Shown here: positions 26,755-36,247 of the stretch, piece by piece | Layout of the letters: each line of letters begins with the position of its first letter | Position numbering within the stretch: the stretch's first letter is position 1 | From: Paraburkholderia fungorum | GTDB lineage: Bacteria; Pseudomonadota; Gammaproteobacteria; Burkholderiales; Burkholderiaceae | DNA length: 64,000 nucleotides | NCBI RefSeq assembly: GCF_902833645.1 | Contig: NZ_CADFGE010000019.1 | Coordinates: forward strand, 1,781-65,780 | Reading direction: 5' to 3' | Program-made: the position numbers and the translations under genes | Notes under the pieces: generated by a model | Database searches by the model: none | Seen by the model: the letters and a program-made list of their open reading frames with translations, nothing else | What the model was told of the DNA's origin: nothing

Positions 26755-27843
26755 ATGGCTGCACTGACTCTGCAAGGCGTTAAAAAAACCTACGACAGCA
26801 AACAGTTCGTGCTGCACGGTATCGACGTGGACGTCGCGGACGGTGAGTTCGTGGTGATGGTCGGCCCGTCGGGCTGCGGCAAATCGACCTTGCTACGGAT
26901 GGTGGCCGGCCTCGAAGGCATTTCCGAAGGCACCATCTCGATCGCCGGCAAAGTGGTCAATCAACTGGAACCGAAGGATCGCAACATCGCGATGGTGTTC
27001 CAGAACTACGCGCTGTATCCGCATATGAGCGTGGCCGAGAACATGGGCTATGCGCTGAAGATCGCGGGTGTCGATCGTGCGCAGATTGCGAAGCGCGTGG
27101 GCGCTGCCGCGCAGATTCTGGAACTCGAGGCGTTACTTACGCGCAAACCGCGCGAATTGTCGGGCGGCCAACGGCAACGCGTCGCCATGGGTCGCGCGAT
27201 CGTGCGCGAACCCGCGGTGTTTCTGTTCGATGAACCGCTGTCGAATCTCGACGCACGGCTGCGTGTGCAGATGCGCCTCGAAATCCAGCGCCTGCACGCG
27301 CGGCTTGCCACCACGAGTCTCTACGTCACCCACGATCAGATCGAAGCGATGACGCTGGCGCAACGCGTGATCGTGATGAACAAGGGTCATGCCGAGCAGA
27401 TCGGCGCGCCGACCGAAGTCTACGAACGGCCGGCGACGGTGTTCGTCGCGAATTTCATCGGCTCGCCCGGGATGAATCTGCTGGAAGGCCGCGTGTCGGA
27501 CGACGGCTCGACGTTTGAAGTCGCGGGCAACGGCCCGAAGCTGCCGCTTCAAGGGGTTGCATCGATCGGGCAGGAAGTCGCCAGGGGCCGCGAATGGAGG
27601 CTGGGAATCCGTCCCGAACACATGACGCCGGGACAAGCCGACGCCGCGCACGCTACGCTCACCGTCGACTCCTGCGAGCTGCTCGGCGCGGACAACCTCG
27701 CGCACGGCCGTTGGGGCAAGCACGACGTGACGGTGCGCTTGCCGCACACGCACCGGCCCGCCGCCGGCGAAGCGCTGCAAGTGGCGCTGCCCGCACGGCA
27801 TCTGCACTTCTTCGATCCGTCGACAGGGCGGCGCGTAAACTGA
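26755..27843 (+). CDS. ugpC: sn-Glycerol-3-phosphate ABC transporter, ATP-binding protein UgpC
   Basis: 362 residues. The ABC domain has Walker A GPSGCGKST, Q-loop MVFQNYALYPHMSV, signature LSGGQRQRVAMGRA, Walker B VFLFDEPLSNLDA and an H-loop in YVTHDQIEAM. A C-terminal regulatory MalK-type domain runs from about residue 240 (RPEHMTPG). It powers uptake through UgpA/UgpE. MalK-like subunits are partly interchangeable, but the operon fixes the role. The 214 bp to ettA has no recognised feature. Confidence 0.94.
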   Translation: MAALTLQGVKKTYDSKQFVLHGIDVDVADGEFVVMVGPSGCGKSTLLRMVAGLEGISEGTISIAGKVVNQLEPKDRNIAMVFQNYALYPHMSVAENMGYALKIAGVDRAQIAKRVGAAAQILELEALLTRKPRELSGGQRQRVAMGRAIVREPAVFLFDEPLSNLDARLRVQMRLEIQRLHARLATTSLYVTHDQIEAMTLAQRVIVMNKGHAEQIGAPTEVYERPATVFVANFIGSPGMNLLEGRVSDDGSTFEVAGNGPKLPLQGVASIGQEVARGREWRLGIRPEHMTPGQADAAHATLTVDSCELLGADNLAHGRWGKHDVTVRLPHTHRPAAGEALQVALPARHLHFFDPSTGRRVN

Positions 27844-28057
27844 GGCCGCTGCGAGCCGCCCTCTGCCGCCGCACCCTCACCCCGAAGTACAATGCCACCT
27901 GAACCACCCGCCCGCGCGGCGTCGCGAAGTTAGACCCGAAGTTCGACGCCCCGCTGGCCGGCGCCGGGCACACTGCCCGGCTACAACACCGATTACCCAT
28001 CCACCCACGACCGCCCGCCCTTACGCGGCCGGCGGCGTCAACGTCTATTGCAAGCAA

Positions 28058-29722
28058 ATGGCCCAATACGTCTTCACCATGAACCGGGTCGGCAAAATCG
28101 TGCCGCCCAAGCGTCAAATCCTGAAAGACATCTCGCTGTCGTTTTTCCCCGGCGCGAAAATCGGTCTGCTCGGCCTGAACGGCTCGGGCAAGTCGACGCT
28201 GATCCGCATCATGGCGGGTGTGGACAAGGACATTGAAGGCGAAGCCACGCCGATGCCGAACCTGAACATCGGCTATCTGCCGCAGGAACCGCAACTCGAT
28301 CCGAACAAAACCGTGCGTGAAGCGGTCGAGGAAGGTCTCGGCGACGTCTTCGGCGCGCAAAAGAAGCTCGACGAAATCTACGCGGCTTATGCGGAGCCGG
28401 ACGCCGACTTCGACGCGCTCGCCGCCGAGCAAGCCAAGTACGAAGCGATTCTCGCCACCACCGACGGCAGCGCGGAACAACAGATCGAAATCGCCGCCGA
28501 CGCGCTGCGCCTGCCGCCATGGGACGCGAAGATAGAACACCTGTCGGGCGGCGAAAAGCGCCGCGTCGCGCTGTGCAAGCTGCTGCTCGAAAAACCGGAC
28601 ATGCTGCTGCTCGACGAACCGACCAACCACCTGGACGCGGAATCGGTCGACTGGCTCGAACAGTTCCTGACACGCTTCCCGGGCACGGTCGTCGCCGTCA
28701 CCCACGATCGCTACTTCCTCGATAACGCCGCTGAGTGGATTCTCGAACTCGACCGCGGCCACGGCATTCCGTGGAAGGGCAACTACAGCAGCTGGCTCGA
28801 TCAGAAGGAAGAGCGCCTGAAGCAGGAAGAGTCGTCGGAATCGGCGCGTCAGAAGGCGATCAAGAAGGAACTGGAGTGGGTGCGCCAGAACCCGAAGGGC
28901 CGTCAGGCGAAGTCGAAGGCGCGGATTGCCCGCTTCGAGGAACTGAACAGCCAGGACTACCAGAAACGCAACGAAACCCAGGAAATTTTCATTCCGGTCG
29001 GCGACCGCCTGGGTAACGAAGTGATCGAGTTCAAGAACGTCAGCAAGTCGTACGGCGACCGTCTGCTGCTCGACAACGTCAGCTTCAAGGTTCCGCCGGG
29101 CGCGATTGTCGGCATCATCGGCCCGAACGGCGCCGGTAAGTCGACATTGTTCCGCATGCTCACCGGCCGCGAACAGCCGGATTCGGGCGAGATCGTGCAA
29201 GGCCCAACGGTCAAGCTCGCATACGTGGACCAAAGCCGCGATGCATTGGACGGCTCCAAGACCGTGTTCGAAGAAATCTCCGGCGGCGCGGACGTGCTGA
29301 CGGTCGGCAAGTATGAGACGCCTTCGCGTGCGTACATCGGCCGCTTCAACTTCAAGGGCGGCGATCAGCAGAAGACCGTCGGCAATCTGTCGGGCGGCGA
29401 GCGCGGCCGGCTGCACCTGGCGAAAACACTGATCGCGGGCGGCAACGTCCTGCTGCTGGACGAACCGTCGAACGACCTGGACGTCGAAACGCTGCGCGCG
29501 CTGGAAGACGCGTTGCTCGAGTTCGCCGGCTCGGTGATGGTGATCTCGCACGATCGCTGGTTCCTCGACCGGATCGCGACGCATATCCTGGCATTCGAAG
29601 GCGATTCGCAAATCACGTTCTTCGACGGCAATTACCAGGAATACGAAGCGGACAAGCGCGCACGCCTCGGTGAAGAAGCTGCACGTCCGAAGCGCTTGCG
29701 TTACAAGCCGATCGCGCGATAA
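28058..29722 (+). CDS. ettA: Energy-dependent translational throttle protein EttA (ABC-F)
   Basis: 554 residues with two ABC domains and no membrane segments. Domain 1 has GLNGSGKST, LSGGEKRRVALCKLL and LLLDEPTNHLD. The arm and P-site tRNA-interaction linker (KKELEWVRQNPKGRQAKSK) sits between the domains. Domain 2 has GPNGAGKST, LSGGERGRLHLAKTL and LLLDEPSNDLD. EttA binds the ribosomal E site and gates the first peptide bond according to ADP/ATP ratio. Length and the MAQYVFTMNRVGKIVPPKR start match the family. A strong terminator follows. Confidence 0.95.
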   Translation: MAQYVFTMNRVGKIVPPKRQILKDISLSFFPGAKIGLLGLNGSGKSTLIRIMAGVDKDIEGEATPMPNLNIGYLPQEPQLDPNKTVREAVEEGLGDVFGAQKKLDEIYAAYAEPDADFDALAAEQAKYEAILATTDGSAEQQIEIAADALRLPPWDAKIEHLSGGEKRRVALCKLLLEKPDMLLLDEPTNHLDAESVDWLEQFLTRFPGTVVAVTHDRYFLDNAAEWILELDRGHGIPWKGNYSSWLDQKEERLKQEESSESARQKAIKKELEWVRQNPKGRQAKSKARIARFEELNSQDYQKRNETQEIFIPVGDRLGNEVIEFKNVSKSYGDRLLLDNVSFKVPPGAIVGIIGPNGAGKSTLFRMLTGREQPDSGEIVQGPTVKLAYVDQSRDALDGSKTVFEEISGGADVLTVGKYETPSRAYIGRFNFKGGDQQKTVGNLSGGERGRLHLAKTLIAGGNVLLLDEPSNDLDVETLRALEDALLEFAGSVMVISHDRWFLDRIATHILAFEGDSQITFFDGNYQEYEADKRARLGEEAARPKRLRYKPIAR

Positions 29723-29735
29723 ATCGCGAACCTGG

Positions 29736-29769
29736 CGGCCCGCTCGCGGGTGGGTGAGCGGGCCGTTTT
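29736..29769 (+). terminator. Terminator after ettA
   Basis: CGGCCCGCTC and GAGCGGGCCG form a perfect 10-bp stem around a 10-nt loop and are followed by TTTT, 14 bp after the ettA stop. Confidence 0.88.
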
Positions 29770-29993
29770 GCCTCACCTGCCGGTCAATTGCCCATCGAGG
29801 CACCGGCAACGCCTTGCGTTTGCCAGACAAGCCGCGCACGGCACACGCATTGCTGATCACGCGGTGATACAAGTCGTCCGACCGGATGCGTCAACTCCGC
29901 CGGATCAGACGCATCGAATAACCGTGCGCCGAACCGGCGCGCAATCAGGCCGATCACAGCTACCGCGCCCGGCGCGGCGACGAGGAGGCAAGC

Positions 29994-31112
29994 ATGGCGA
30001 TGTCGAAGGGCAAGCGCTGGGCCATCGCCATCGGTGGCGTGCTGCTGGTGCTGATCGTCGTCGCAGTCGCTGCGTTGCAGTTCGCGCAGCGCGAAGTCAA
30101 AGAACGCGTCATTGCAGCGCTCGGGCCGTTAGGGAGCGCCGGGAGTATCCACGTCGGCCTCACCTCGGTCCATCTGACCAACGTTCTGCTCAAGCCGCCA
30201 CCCGGCTGGCCCGCTGGCGATCCTTTACGCGCCGACGAAATCACGCTCACGCCCGACATCCGCGATCTGCTCGCGCGGCGCGTCCATATCCGCAGTGTGG
30301 TGGTGCGCGGCTTCGATATCGCCGTATTGCGCACCAAAGACGGAGCAATCCGCCTGATGCCGAATCTGCGGGAATCGGTGAACCAGTCCGATCAAGAAGC
30401 CGGCGGCGCCCCCTCCACCCCGCGCGAAAAGCTGATCGACCACATCGCCTTCGAGCAGGGCAACTTCCATTTCTACGATATGACCGTTGGGCCACCGGCA
30501 TTCAAGGTGACGGTCAGCAACGCCAATGCGACGGTCGATCATCTGCATCTGCCCGCGCTCAGCGAACCGACCGCCGTCGATCTCACTGGCTCGATCAAAG
30601 GCCCGGCGCATACCGGCACGGTCTCGTTTAACGGCTGGATCAAGATCGCCAGCAAGGATTCGCAGACCACCAGCAAGCTAAGCGGCATCGACGTCGTGAT
30701 GCTCGATCCGTATTTGCTGAAGAAGGCCGGCGGGAAGGCGCAGGTGAGCGGCGGCACGGTCGACCTGACTGTGGAGTCGACGGTGCGCAACTATCAGTTG
30801 CACGCGCCCGGCACGGTGACGATCCACCATCTGCAACTCGCCGACAGTGACAATCCGCTGGACACCTTCATGTCGATTCCGACCAAGGCGGCGATTGCGG
30901 CGCTCAAGACGCGCAACGGCGATATCACGCTGCATTTCGAGCTCGATGGCAACCTGCGCGACCCGAAGTTTTCGGTCCGGGAGAGTCTGATGAAGCGCCT
31001 CGGCGCCGGGTTTGCGAAATCGCTGGGCGTGAGCGTCGAAGGCGTGGCTAAGGGCACCGGCGAAACGGTGAAAGGCTTGGGTAACGCGTTGAAGAATCTG
31101 CTCGGGCAGTAG
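29994..31112 (+). CDS. AsmA/DUF748-like membrane-anchored protein
   Basis: 372 residues. An N-terminal membrane anchor (AIAIGGVLLVLIVVAVAALQ) is followed by a long beta-rich region in the style of AsmA proteins, with repeats of the kind ADEITLTPDIRDLL / HIRSVVVRGFDIAVLR. Such proteins form elongated periplasmic grooves linked to lipid transport and outer-membrane homeostasis. That is family knowledge, not shown here. A GAGGAGG ribosome site six bases upstream supports ATG 29994. The C-terminus is Gly/Lys-rich and ends KNLLGQ. Confidence 0.75.
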   Translation: MAMSKGKRWAIAIGGVLLVLIVVAVAALQFAQREVKERVIAALGPLGSAGSIHVGLTSVHLTNVLLKPPPGWPAGDPLRADEITLTPDIRDLLARRVHIRSVVVRGFDIAVLRTKDGAIRLMPNLRESVNQSDQEAGGAPSTPREKLIDHIAFEQGNFHFYDMTVGPPAFKVTVSNANATVDHLHLPALSEPTAVDLTGSIKGPAHTGTVSFNGWIKIASKDSQTTSKLSGIDVVMLDPYLLKKAGGKAQVSGGTVDLTVESTVRNYQLHAPGTVTIHHLQLADSDNPLDTFMSIPTKAAIAALKTRNGDITLHFELDGNLRDPKFSVRESLMKRLGAGFAKSLGVSVEGVAKGTGETVKGLGNALKNLLGQ

Positions 31113-31114
31113 GC

Positions 31115-31738
31115 TTAAACCCGCAAGCCCAAGCCACGCAGGCGCGCCTCGGTTTGCGCCGCGCTCGTATGATGCACGCCGTGCCAGCCCAAGGCCGTCG
31201 CGGCTTCGGCGTTTTTCAGATTGTCGTCGATGAAGACGAGTTCGCCTGGCTGAACGCCAGGCAGTTGCGCCTCGATCCGCTGATGCATGAGCGCGAAAAT
31301 CGCCGGATCGGGCTTCACCAGCTTCACCCTGCCTGACACGACGATGTCGCGGAACCGCCGCAGCACGGGGTAATGCTCCCATGCATACGGAAACGTCTCC
31401 GCCGACCAGTTGGTCAGCCCGAAGAGCGGCACGTCAGCCGCCTCGAGCTTTTCCATGATCGCCACACCCTCTTCCAGCACGCCGGCCACCATCTCGTGCC
31501 AGCGCTCGTAGAACGAGCGGATCAGCGGCGCGTGATCGGGAAACCGGGCGACAAGTTCCTCGGTTGCCTCGACGATTGGCTGACCGCCGTCCTGACGGAT
31601 CACCCAATCCATCGAACAGACATGGGTCAGAAACCAGCGGCGTTCTGTGTCGTCAGGAATCAACTGACGATAGAGATACTCGGGACTCCAGTCGATCAGC
31701 ACACCGCCGAAATCGAACACCACTGCCTTGATGGCCAT
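31115..31738 (-). CDS. HAD-superfamily hydrolase, YihX-like
   Basis: 207 residues. Nucleophile motif VFDFGGVLIDWSPEYLY, motif II GLTNWSAETF, motif III lysine in KLVKPDPAIF and motif IV VFIDDNLKNAEAA define a class IA HAD phosphatase close to YihX (alpha-D-glucose-1-phosphate phosphatase). The substrate cannot be assigned from sequence. It is convergent with the AsmA-like gene, two bases apart, and follows the Xaa-Pro aminopeptidase on the same strand. Confidence 0.85.
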   Translation of the reverse strand: MAIKAVVFDFGGVLIDWSPEYLYRQLIPDDTERRWFLTHVCSMDWVIRQDGGQPIVEATEELVARFPDHAPLIRSFYERWHEMVAGVLEEGVAIMEKLEAADVPLFGLTNWSAETFPYAWEHYPVLRRFRDIVVSGRVKLVKPDPAIFALMHQRIEAQLPGVQPGELVFIDDNLKNAEAATALGWHGVHHTSAAQTEARLRGLGLRV

Positions 31739-31771
31739 GCACGCACTCTCCCTGGGGTCGTGGCGACAAAC

Positions 31772-33586
31772 TCAGATGGCCTGGGTACGCAGTTCGAGCC
31801 ACGCCTTCGCTTCGCCCGACACATGCGGCGACAGGCGCGCGCGCACCATTTCGTGATACCCGTTGAGCCATGCACGCTCGTCCTCACGCAACAGCGACAG
31901 ATCAAGGCAGCGCGTGTCGATCGGGCACAGCGTCAGCGTTTCAAACTTGAGGAAATCGCCGAACTCGGTTTTCTCCGCCGGCACGTTCAGCACCAGATTC
32001 TCGATCCGCACGCCCCACTTGCCCGGCCGGTAAATACCCGGCTCGACCGAGGTGATCATGCCCTCTTCCATCGCCGTCCATGGTTCGGCCGGCGCGTAGT
32101 GCGAAATCACCTGCGGACCTTCGTGCACGTTCAGGAAATAGCCCACGCCGTGACCGGTGCCATGACCGTAATCGGCGCCGGCCTCCCAGATCGGCGCGCG
32201 GGCAATCGCGTCGAGCATCGGCGAACGAATGCCGCGCGGGAATTTCGCGCGCGACAGCGCCATGGTGCCTTTCAGCACGATCGTGAAATCGCGCCGCTGC
32301 GCGTCGCTGATGGTGCCGATCGGCACGACCCGCGTGATGTCGGTCGTGCCGCTCAGATATTGCGCGCCCGAATCGATCAGCAACAGACCATTGCCCTCGA
32401 TCACCGCATGCGATTCTTCGGTTGCGCGGTAGTGCGGCATCGCGCCGTTCGCGTTGAAGCCCGCGATCGTCGCGAAGCTCAGCGATACAAAGCCCGGACG
32501 GCGCGCGCGGGCTGCCGTCAGACGCTGGTCGATCGTCAGTTCGGTGATCGTTTCGCGGCCCAATGCGCCTTCGAACCACGCGAAGAATTCGGCGAGCGCC
32601 GCGCCGTCCTGCTCCATCGTCTCGCGCACGTGCTCCGCTTCCGCCTCGGTCTTGCGCGACTTGAAGAAGGTGGACGGATTGACCGCTTCCACCACCTTCA
32701 CCGTGGCCGGCACCAACTGCAGCGAGCCATAGGTAATGCGGCGCGGGTCGATCAGCAGCGTGCTGCCGGCCGGCAGCGCGGCTAGCGCGTCGGCAGCCTT
32801 CGCATACGGCTCGACGCTGATGCCGTCACGCGCGAGCGCCTCGGCCAGCTCTCGAGGCACCTTGCCGTCGGCGACGAAAAGCGACGCGCTTTGCGGACCG
32901 ATCAGCGCGTGCGCCACGAACACCGGGTTGTAGCTGACATCGGCGCCGCGCAGATTCAACAGCCACGCCAGGTCGTCCAGCGTGGAAATGAAGTGCCACT
33001 GCGCGTCCTTCTCCGCCATCGCGCGGCGAATCTGCGCGAGCTTTTCCGAACGGGCGACGCTTGCGTGCGGCGCGGCATGCTCAAACACGGCGGCGGCAGG
33101 CAGCGACGGGCGCTGCGGCCAGATCGCGTCGAACAGATCGACATCGGTGCGCAACTTCACGCCGCGCGCGCTGAGCGCCTGGCCCAAGGCACGCGCCGCC
33201 GCCACGCCGAGCACCGCGCCGTCCACACCGACCGTGCCGCCAGCCGCGACGTTCTGTGCGAGCCACTCGCAATGCGGCGCGGTCTGCTGGCCGCCGGTCA
33301 TCTTCATCAATTGGACGCCGGTGCCGGCCAGTTGCGCGTTGGCTTGCTCCCAATAGCGGCTATCGGTCCATACGCCGGCGAAATCGGCGGTCACGACCAG
33401 CGTGCCGGCCGAGCCGGTGAAACCCGACAGCCACTGCCGGCCTTGCCAGCGCCCAGGTAGATATTCGGACAGGTGCGGATCGGACGACGGCACCAGATAA
33501 GCGGCCACACCTTCGCGCGCCATTGCATTGCGCAATGTCGCGAGCCGTTCGGGGATGGAGGAGGTTTCGGGAAGTCGGGCATTCAT
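31772..33586 (-). CDS. Xaa-Pro aminopeptidase (M24B, three-domain type)
   Basis: 604 residues: two creatinase-type N-terminal domains followed by a C-terminal pita-bread catalytic domain. Metal ligands are visible in LLIDSGAQYLSGTTDITR (two Asp), HGTGHGVGYFLNVHEGP (His) and SVEPGIYRPGKWGVRIENL (two Glu). It removes N-terminal residues preceding proline. The length matches the long eukaryote-like aminopeptidase P group rather than ~440-residue E. coli PepP. ATG 33586 is chosen because AGGTGA lies just upstream; a TTG five codons earlier is less likely. Confidence 0.92.
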   Translation of the reverse strand: MNARLPETSSIPERLATLRNAMAREGVAAYLVPSSDPHLSEYLPGRWQGRQWLSGFTGSAGTLVVTADFAGVWTDSRYWEQANAQLAGTGVQLMKMTGGQQTAPHCEWLAQNVAAGGTVGVDGAVLGVAAARALGQALSARGVKLRTDVDLFDAIWPQRPSLPAAAVFEHAAPHASVARSEKLAQIRRAMAEKDAQWHFISTLDDLAWLLNLRGADVSYNPVFVAHALIGPQSASLFVADGKVPRELAEALARDGISVEPYAKAADALAALPAGSTLLIDPRRITYGSLQLVPATVKVVEAVNPSTFFKSRKTEAEAEHVRETMEQDGAALAEFFAWFEGALGRETITELTIDQRLTAARARRPGFVSLSFATIAGFNANGAMPHYRATEESHAVIEGNGLLLIDSGAQYLSGTTDITRVVPIGTISDAQRRDFTIVLKGTMALSRAKFPRGIRSPMLDAIARAPIWEAGADYGHGTGHGVGYFLNVHEGPQVISHYAPAEPWTAMEEGMITSVEPGIYRPGKWGVRIENLVLNVPAEKTEFGDFLKFETLTLCPIDTRCLDLSLLREDERAWLNGYHEMVRARLSPHVSGEAKAWLELRTQAI

Positions 33587-33605
33587 CGGAGTCACCTGCA
33601 AGTAT

Positions 33606-33860
33606 TCATCGACGGGAAAGCAAGCCGACCGTCACGGCAACGGCGATCAACGCGACACCGGTGCATACCGGCCATTCGAGCGTATCGCCATCATGAAAGA
33701 GACCAACCACATTGCCGGCCATGCGCGCGAGCGCCGCGCCCAGCACGCCGGCAAGTAACGCCGCCCACCACGGAGCGCGGCTCGAACGGCGCAGCGGATG
33801 CAGCCACCAGCCCGCCAGACCGATCACCACACCCAGCACCAGGATTCCGGGCCACCCCAT
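33606..33860 (-). CDS. Small membrane protein, GlsB/YeaQ/YmgE-like
   Basis: 84 residues with three hydrophobic helices: GILVLGVVIGLAGWWL, AALLAGVLGAALARMAG and TGVALIAVAVTVGLL. The Gly-rich first and second helices resemble transglycosylase-associated/GlsB-type small proteins, although the match is loose. It ends about 20 bp upstream of the aminopeptidase start on the same strand, suggesting co-transcription. No function is inferred. Confidence 0.65.
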   Translation of the reverse strand: MGWPGILVLGVVIGLAGWWLHPLRRSSRAPWWAALLAGVLGAALARMAGNVVGLFHDGDTLEWPVCTGVALIAVAVTVGLLSRR

Positions 33861-34065
33861 CAGCAGGGGACCTCAAATAGATTCAGACTTGTCTCATGGG
33901 CGCCCGGGGTCAAGACAGCTAGCATTTTCTTCTCATTAACTATAGAGGTTCAGCACGGCGCTTTCCGCATAGCGGTTGAGTTTAGGGGGTCGGGGTGATG
34001 TTAGGCAAGCTGTAAGCCTTACGGAGAAACCTAGCCTCCTGTCATTGCCACGCTGACAGCGCGCC

Positions 34066-34776
34066 ATGCGAATCGCCCTTATCGAGCCGGATCTACGGCA
34101 CGCCACCCTGGTCGGCCGGCTGATTTTTGCGGGCGGCCATATGTGTCAGCACTTCACCGCCAGCGCACCGTTCCTGGATCAGGCTGCCGACGAATTCTTC
34201 GACCTGCTCATCACGGAAGCCTGGGCCGGTGACCGTTCCGCCGAAGACGCGATCCCCCGCGCCCGCTCCATCCTGCCCGGCTTGCCGGTGATCGTACTGT
34301 TATCGGACCCACGCGAGAGCCAGATCGTCGCCGCGCTGCACGCGGGCGCCGACGACTGCCTGGCCAAGCCGGTGCGCGGCCCTGAAATGCTGGCCCGGGT
34401 AGATGCGCTGCTGCGGCGCGCCAGCTTGCGGCGGCCGCCCAACCGGCGGCGCGACACGATCGGCGGCTATGCATTCGACGCCGCGCAGTTTGCCGTCACG
34501 TTTCGCAATCAAACCGTTGCCCTAACGCCGAAAGAATTCCGCTTTGCATTGCTGCTTTTTAGCAACCTGTCGCGGCCGGTATCGCGCGCGCATATTCTTG
34601 AAACTGTCTGGACACGCCGCCGCGACGTAAGGTCGCGCACCGTCGATACCCATGCATCGCGCGTGCGGACCAAATTGCAGCTGCGTCCGGAGCACGGTTA
34701 TTGCCTGACACCGCTTTACGGCTATGGCTATCAGCTCGACGCTATCCCGCCGGAATCGGTTGTGGAGGCCGGATGA
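34066..34776 (+). CDS. OmpR-family response regulator with atypical receiver
   Basis: 236 residues: an N-terminal receiver domain (1-118) and C-terminal winged-helix DNA-binding domain (about 130-230; LTPKEFRFALLLFSN, TVDTHASRVRTKL). The receiver keeps the acidic pocket (Glu7, Asp9), Ser80 and Lys101, but the phospho-acceptor position reads LLITEAW, placing Glu51 where Asp is expected. No histidine kinase is adjacent. It probably works without phosphorylation or is locked in one state (inference). It lies 62 bp upstream of hemA on the same strand; targets are unknown. Confidence 0.85.
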   Translation: MRIALIEPDLRHATLVGRLIFAGGHMCQHFTASAPFLDQAADEFFDLLITEAWAGDRSAEDAIPRARSILPGLPVIVLLSDPRESQIVAALHAGADDCLAKPVRGPEMLARVDALLRRASLRRPPNRRRDTIGGYAFDAAQFAVTFRNQTVALTPKEFRFALLLFSNLSRPVSRAHILETVWTRRRDVRSRTVDTHASRVRTKLQLRPEHGYCLTPLYGYGYQLDAIPPESVVEAG

Positions 34777-34784
34777 CGCGCGCA

Positions 34785-34813
34785 GAATGAAAGAATCATG
34801 AAAACGCTATAAT
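34785..34813 (+). promoter_or_regulatory. Candidate hemA promoter
   Basis: A perfect TATAAT (34808-34813) lies 25 bp before the hemA ATG. The -35 region 17 bp upstream (GAATGA) is poor, so an activator may be needed or transcription may also come from the regulator gene upstream. Initiation near 34820 would leave a leader of about 19 nt. Confidence 0.5.
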
Positions 34814-34838
34814 ATTGGGCTAAACCATAGCGCCCCAT

Positions 34839-36125
34839 ATGCAGCTTCTAACGATCGGAATCAATCACCACACTGCGCCTGTCGCCTTGCGCGAACGCGT
34901 GGCGTTTCCGCTCGAACAGATCAAGCCTGCACTGGATACCTTCAAGAGCGTCTGGCTCGGCCGCACCGCCCGCACGGCGCCGGAAGCGGCGATTCTGTCC
35001 ACCTGCAACCGCACCGAGCTCTACTGTGCGACCGACGACCTGGCCGCGCGTGAAGCCGCGATCCAGTGGTTCTCGAAATACCACAACCTGCCCATCGACG
35101 AACTCGCGCCGCATGTCTACGCGTTGCCGCAGTCGGAAGCCGTGCGCCACGCTTTCCGTGTCGCCTCGGGGCTGGATTCGATGGTGCTGGGCGAGACGCA
35201 AATCGTCGGACAAATGAAAGATGCTGTGCGCACGGCGTCTGAAGCCGGCGCGCTCGGCACCTACCTGAACCAGTTGTTCCAGCGCACCTTCGCCGTCGCG
35301 AAGGAAGTGCGCAGCACGACCGAAATCGGCGCGCAGTCGGTTTCCATGGCAGCAGCAGCCGTGCGGCTCGCGCAGCGGATTTTCGACAAGGTCTCGAACC
35401 AGCGCGTGCTGTTCATCGGCGCGGGCGAAATGATCGAGTTGTGCGCCACGCACTTCGCCGCGCAGCAGCCGCGCGAGCTGGTCGTCGCCAATCGCACCGC
35501 CGAACGTGGCAGCCGCCTCGCCGAACGCTTCAACGGCCGGGCCATTCCGCTGTCGGAACTGCCGGCGCGCATGCACGAGTTCGACATCATCGTGTCGTGT
35601 ACCGCTTCCACCCTGCCGATCATCGGTCTGGGGGCGGTCGAGCGAGCCGTGAAAGCGCGCCGCCACCGGCCGATTTTCATGGTCGATCTGGCCGTGCCGC
35701 GCGACATCGAACCCGAGGTCGGCCAGCTCGAAGACGTGTTCCTGTACACGGTGGACGACCTCGGCTCGATCGTGCGGGAAGGCAATGCGTCGCGGCAAGC
35801 CGCCGTGGCGCAGGCCGAGGCGATCATCGAGACGCGGGTGCAGAATTTCATGCAGTGGCTCGACGCGCGCAGCATCGTGCCGGTGATCCGCCACATGCAT
35901 ACGCAAGCCGATGTGTTGCGTCGCGCCGAGGTCGAACGCGCGCAGAAAATGCTCGCCCGCGGCGAGGATCCCGCAGCGGTGCTCGAAGCGCTTTCGCAAT
36001 CCCTCACCAACAAACTCATCCACGGCCCGACGCACGCGCTCAATCGCGCGAGCAGCGAGAACCGTGACACGCTCATCGAATTGATGAGCGGTTTCTACAA
36101 ACACTCCGGTTCTACGGAGCGTTAG
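34839..36125 (+). CDS. hemA: Glutamyl-tRNA reductase
   Basis: 428 residues. The catalytic cysteine is Cys56 in STCNRTELY. The NADPH domain has FIGAGEMIELCATHF, and the C-terminal dimerisation helix is intact. It reduces glutamyl-tRNA to glutamate-1-semialdehyde, the first step of tetrapyrrole synthesis by the C5 route. The start MQLLTIGINHHTAPVALRE matches the family. It is followed by prfA and prmC, a common grouping that links haem synthesis and translation termination genes. Confidence 0.96.
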   Translation: MQLLTIGINHHTAPVALRERVAFPLEQIKPALDTFKSVWLGRTARTAPEAAILSTCNRTELYCATDDLAAREAAIQWFSKYHNLPIDELAPHVYALPQSEAVRHAFRVASGLDSMVLGETQIVGQMKDAVRTASEAGALGTYLNQLFQRTFAVAKEVRSTTEIGAQSVSMAAAAVRLAQRIFDKVSNQRVLFIGAGEMIELCATHFAAQQPRELVVANRTAERGSRLAERFNGRAIPLSELPARMHEFDIIVSCTASTLPIIGLGAVERAVKARRHRPIFMVDLAVPRDIEPEVGQLEDVFLYTVDDLGSIVREGNASRQAAVAQAEAIIETRVQNFMQWLDARSIVPVIRHMHTQADVLRRAEVERAQKMLARGEDPAAVLEALSQSLTNKLIHGPTHALNRASSENRDTLIELMSGFYKHSGSTER

Positions 36126-36247
36126 CGGCGCAGCCACCGCCGCACCATCCGCGCCGCCCCGAGTGGCCCGCGATGTGCTTCTGACCAGGGCATCCGCCCA
36201 CTCCCCTAGTCGTCGTCCTTGCCGGAGCCCGCTCCGATACCCGTCCG

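Noticed and set aside
27659..29872. Very long minus-strand open frame (737 codons) opposite ugpC and ettA
   Set aside because: High-GC shadow of genuine genes on the plus strand; the plus strand has complete ABC motifs in both genes and the shadow product is Arg/Val-rich with no recognisable domain.
34848..36137. Minus-strand open frame of 429 codons opposite hemA
   Set aside because: Mirrors hemA almost exactly; typical third-position GC artefact.
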